This document shows positions 63,460-64,000 of a stretch of DNA of 64,000 nt, piece by piece (position 1 is the first letter of the stretch; each line of letters opens with the position of its first letter). The DNA is from Methylobacillus sp. MM3 (lineage in GTDB: Bacteria; Pseudomonadota; Gammaproteobacteria; Burkholderiales; Methylophilaceae): assembly GCF_001645185.1 (NCBI RefSeq), contig NZ_LXTQ01000040.1:124001-188000 (forward strand), written 5' to 3'. The position numbers were made by a program, and so were the translations under genes. The notes under the pieces were generated by a model. The model did not search any database and had not been told where the DNA came from. It was given only the letters and a program-made list of their open reading frames with translations.

Positions 63460-63951
63460 ATGAGCGAAAAATACATCGAAAAACAAACAGACATCACATT
63501 GCGGGCGGCGGTCACGGAAGACGTGCCGCAACTTGTCGAGTTGCTTGAAGTGTTATTCGGTATCGAGCAGGATTTTCATGCCGATCCGGAAAAGCAGTCG
63601 CAGGGATTGCAACACTTGATTTCGGAGTCCGAACGCGGTGTTGTCATGACGGCGCGCGACGGCTCGGGAAAAATCATCGGCATGGTCAGTGCGCAGCTGG
63701 TTGTTTCGACCGCCGAGGGCGCGTATTCCGCATGGGTCGAAGATATGGTGATAGACGAAGCGTGGCGCGCCAGGGGCGTTGGCAGAAAGCTGCTGGAATC
63801 GGCGCTGGCCTGGGCCAGGTCGCGCGGAGCGACACGTGCGCAGTTGCTGGTCGATCTGGATAATGCGCCGGCGCTTGGATATTACGATCATCTAGGATGG
63901 CAGGCGACTCGTTTGGGCGCGCGTCGGCTACTCTTGAAAGGCGACGCTTAA
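63460..63951 (+). CDS. GNAT-family acetyltransferase
   Basis: A 163-residue acyltransferase. The acetyl-CoA loop is VIDEAWRARGVGRKLLESAL, followed by the family's typical PALGYYDHLGWQATR. Substrate unknown. It is divergent from gshA, with 280 bases between the starts that hold the gshA leader hairpin and no other gene. A terminator follows. Confidence 0.9.
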   Translation: MSEKYIEKQTDITLRAAVTEDVPQLVELLEVLFGIEQDFHADPEKQSQGLQHLISESERGVVMTARDGSGKIIGMVSAQLVVSTAEGAYSAWVEDMVIDEAWRARGVGRKLLESALAWARSRGATRAQLLVDLDNAPALGYYDHLGWQATRLGARRLLLKGDA

Positions 63952-63959
63952 CGGAGTCG

Positions 63960-63994
63960 AGGCTGATCACTCGATACGCATCAGCCTCCTTTTC
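63960..63994 (+). terminator. intrinsic terminator
   Basis: GAGGCTGAT, 12-base loop, ATCAGCCTC, then CTTTT. It follows the acetyltransferase stop by eight bases. Confidence 0.8.
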
Positions 63995-64000
63995 GCATTC

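Overview
The window is a chromosomal segment of a betaproteobacterium, most likely of the Nitrosomonadales (Gallionellaceae, Sulfuricellaceae or Methylophilaceae type). This is inferred from the gene families: a Thiobacillus/Acidithiobacillus-type glutamate-cysteine ligase beside gshB, a formaldehyde-activating-enzyme homologue, a split B12-dependent ribonucleotide reductase, a YejM-like protein, adhesin-E and CobD/CbiB-like proteins. No rRNA, tRNA, CRISPR array, insertion sequence or phage gene was seen.

Layout. 0-6.2 kb looks AT-richer and accessory: a secreted cupin with a divergent MocR-type regulator, then a minus-strand set of glutathione S-transferase, ABC-2 exporter and an E. coli-type gshA. 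6.2-7.0 kb is nrdJb, the small part of a class II ribonucleotide reductase. 7.1-10.9 kb is a two-gene NHEJ system (ku, ligD) with inverted repeats between the genes. 11-12.2 kb is a membrane diguanylate cyclase. 12.4-22.9 kb is a complete Tad/Flp type IVc pilus locus. 23.0-25.2 kb is nrdJa, in the same orientation as nrdJb but 16 kb away; both genes carry NrdR-box-like operator pairs. 25.6-30.3 kb holds waaA (with a REP-like element inside it), a hypothetical protein, an isochorismatase-like hydrolase, a TolC-type protein and pcm.

30.4-41.5 kb is the most interesting part. An NtrC-type sigma-54 activator and its dCache sensor kinase lie divergent to a beta-barrel protein and a small PstS-like periplasmic protein. 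Next comes a textbook -24/-12 promoter with an upstream palindrome, then six tightly coupled genes: thermostable-hemolysin family, acyl-CoA-ligase-like, heme-oxygenase-like diiron oxidase, SDR, secreted helical-repeat protein and YejM-like membrane hydrolase. I infer a sigma-54-controlled pathway that activates and modifies a fatty acid, possibly linked to envelope lipids. No product can be named.

41.5-51.8 kb is mostly housekeeping: TPP riboswitch-thiC, a cysteine-cluster protein, uppP, exoD-like, asmA-like, mutY, a small zinc-ribbon protein, a Fae homologue lacking the catalytic histidine, and an acetyltransferase. 51.8-55.8 kb has ubiX, ispH, cobD-like and gyrI-like genes, and purU. 55.9-58.2 kb has a small acidic secreted protein, lysA with lptM, and a HEPN-like gene. 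58.2-63.2 kb is a minus-strand run of gshA (second, unrelated type), gshB, apbE, NusG-domain-II, Gx-transporter and adhesin-E genes. An acetyltransferase closes the window.

Glutathione is a recurrent theme, with two unrelated first-step enzymes, gshB and a GST. Three small genes (34, 35 and 51 codons) were read directly from the sequence.
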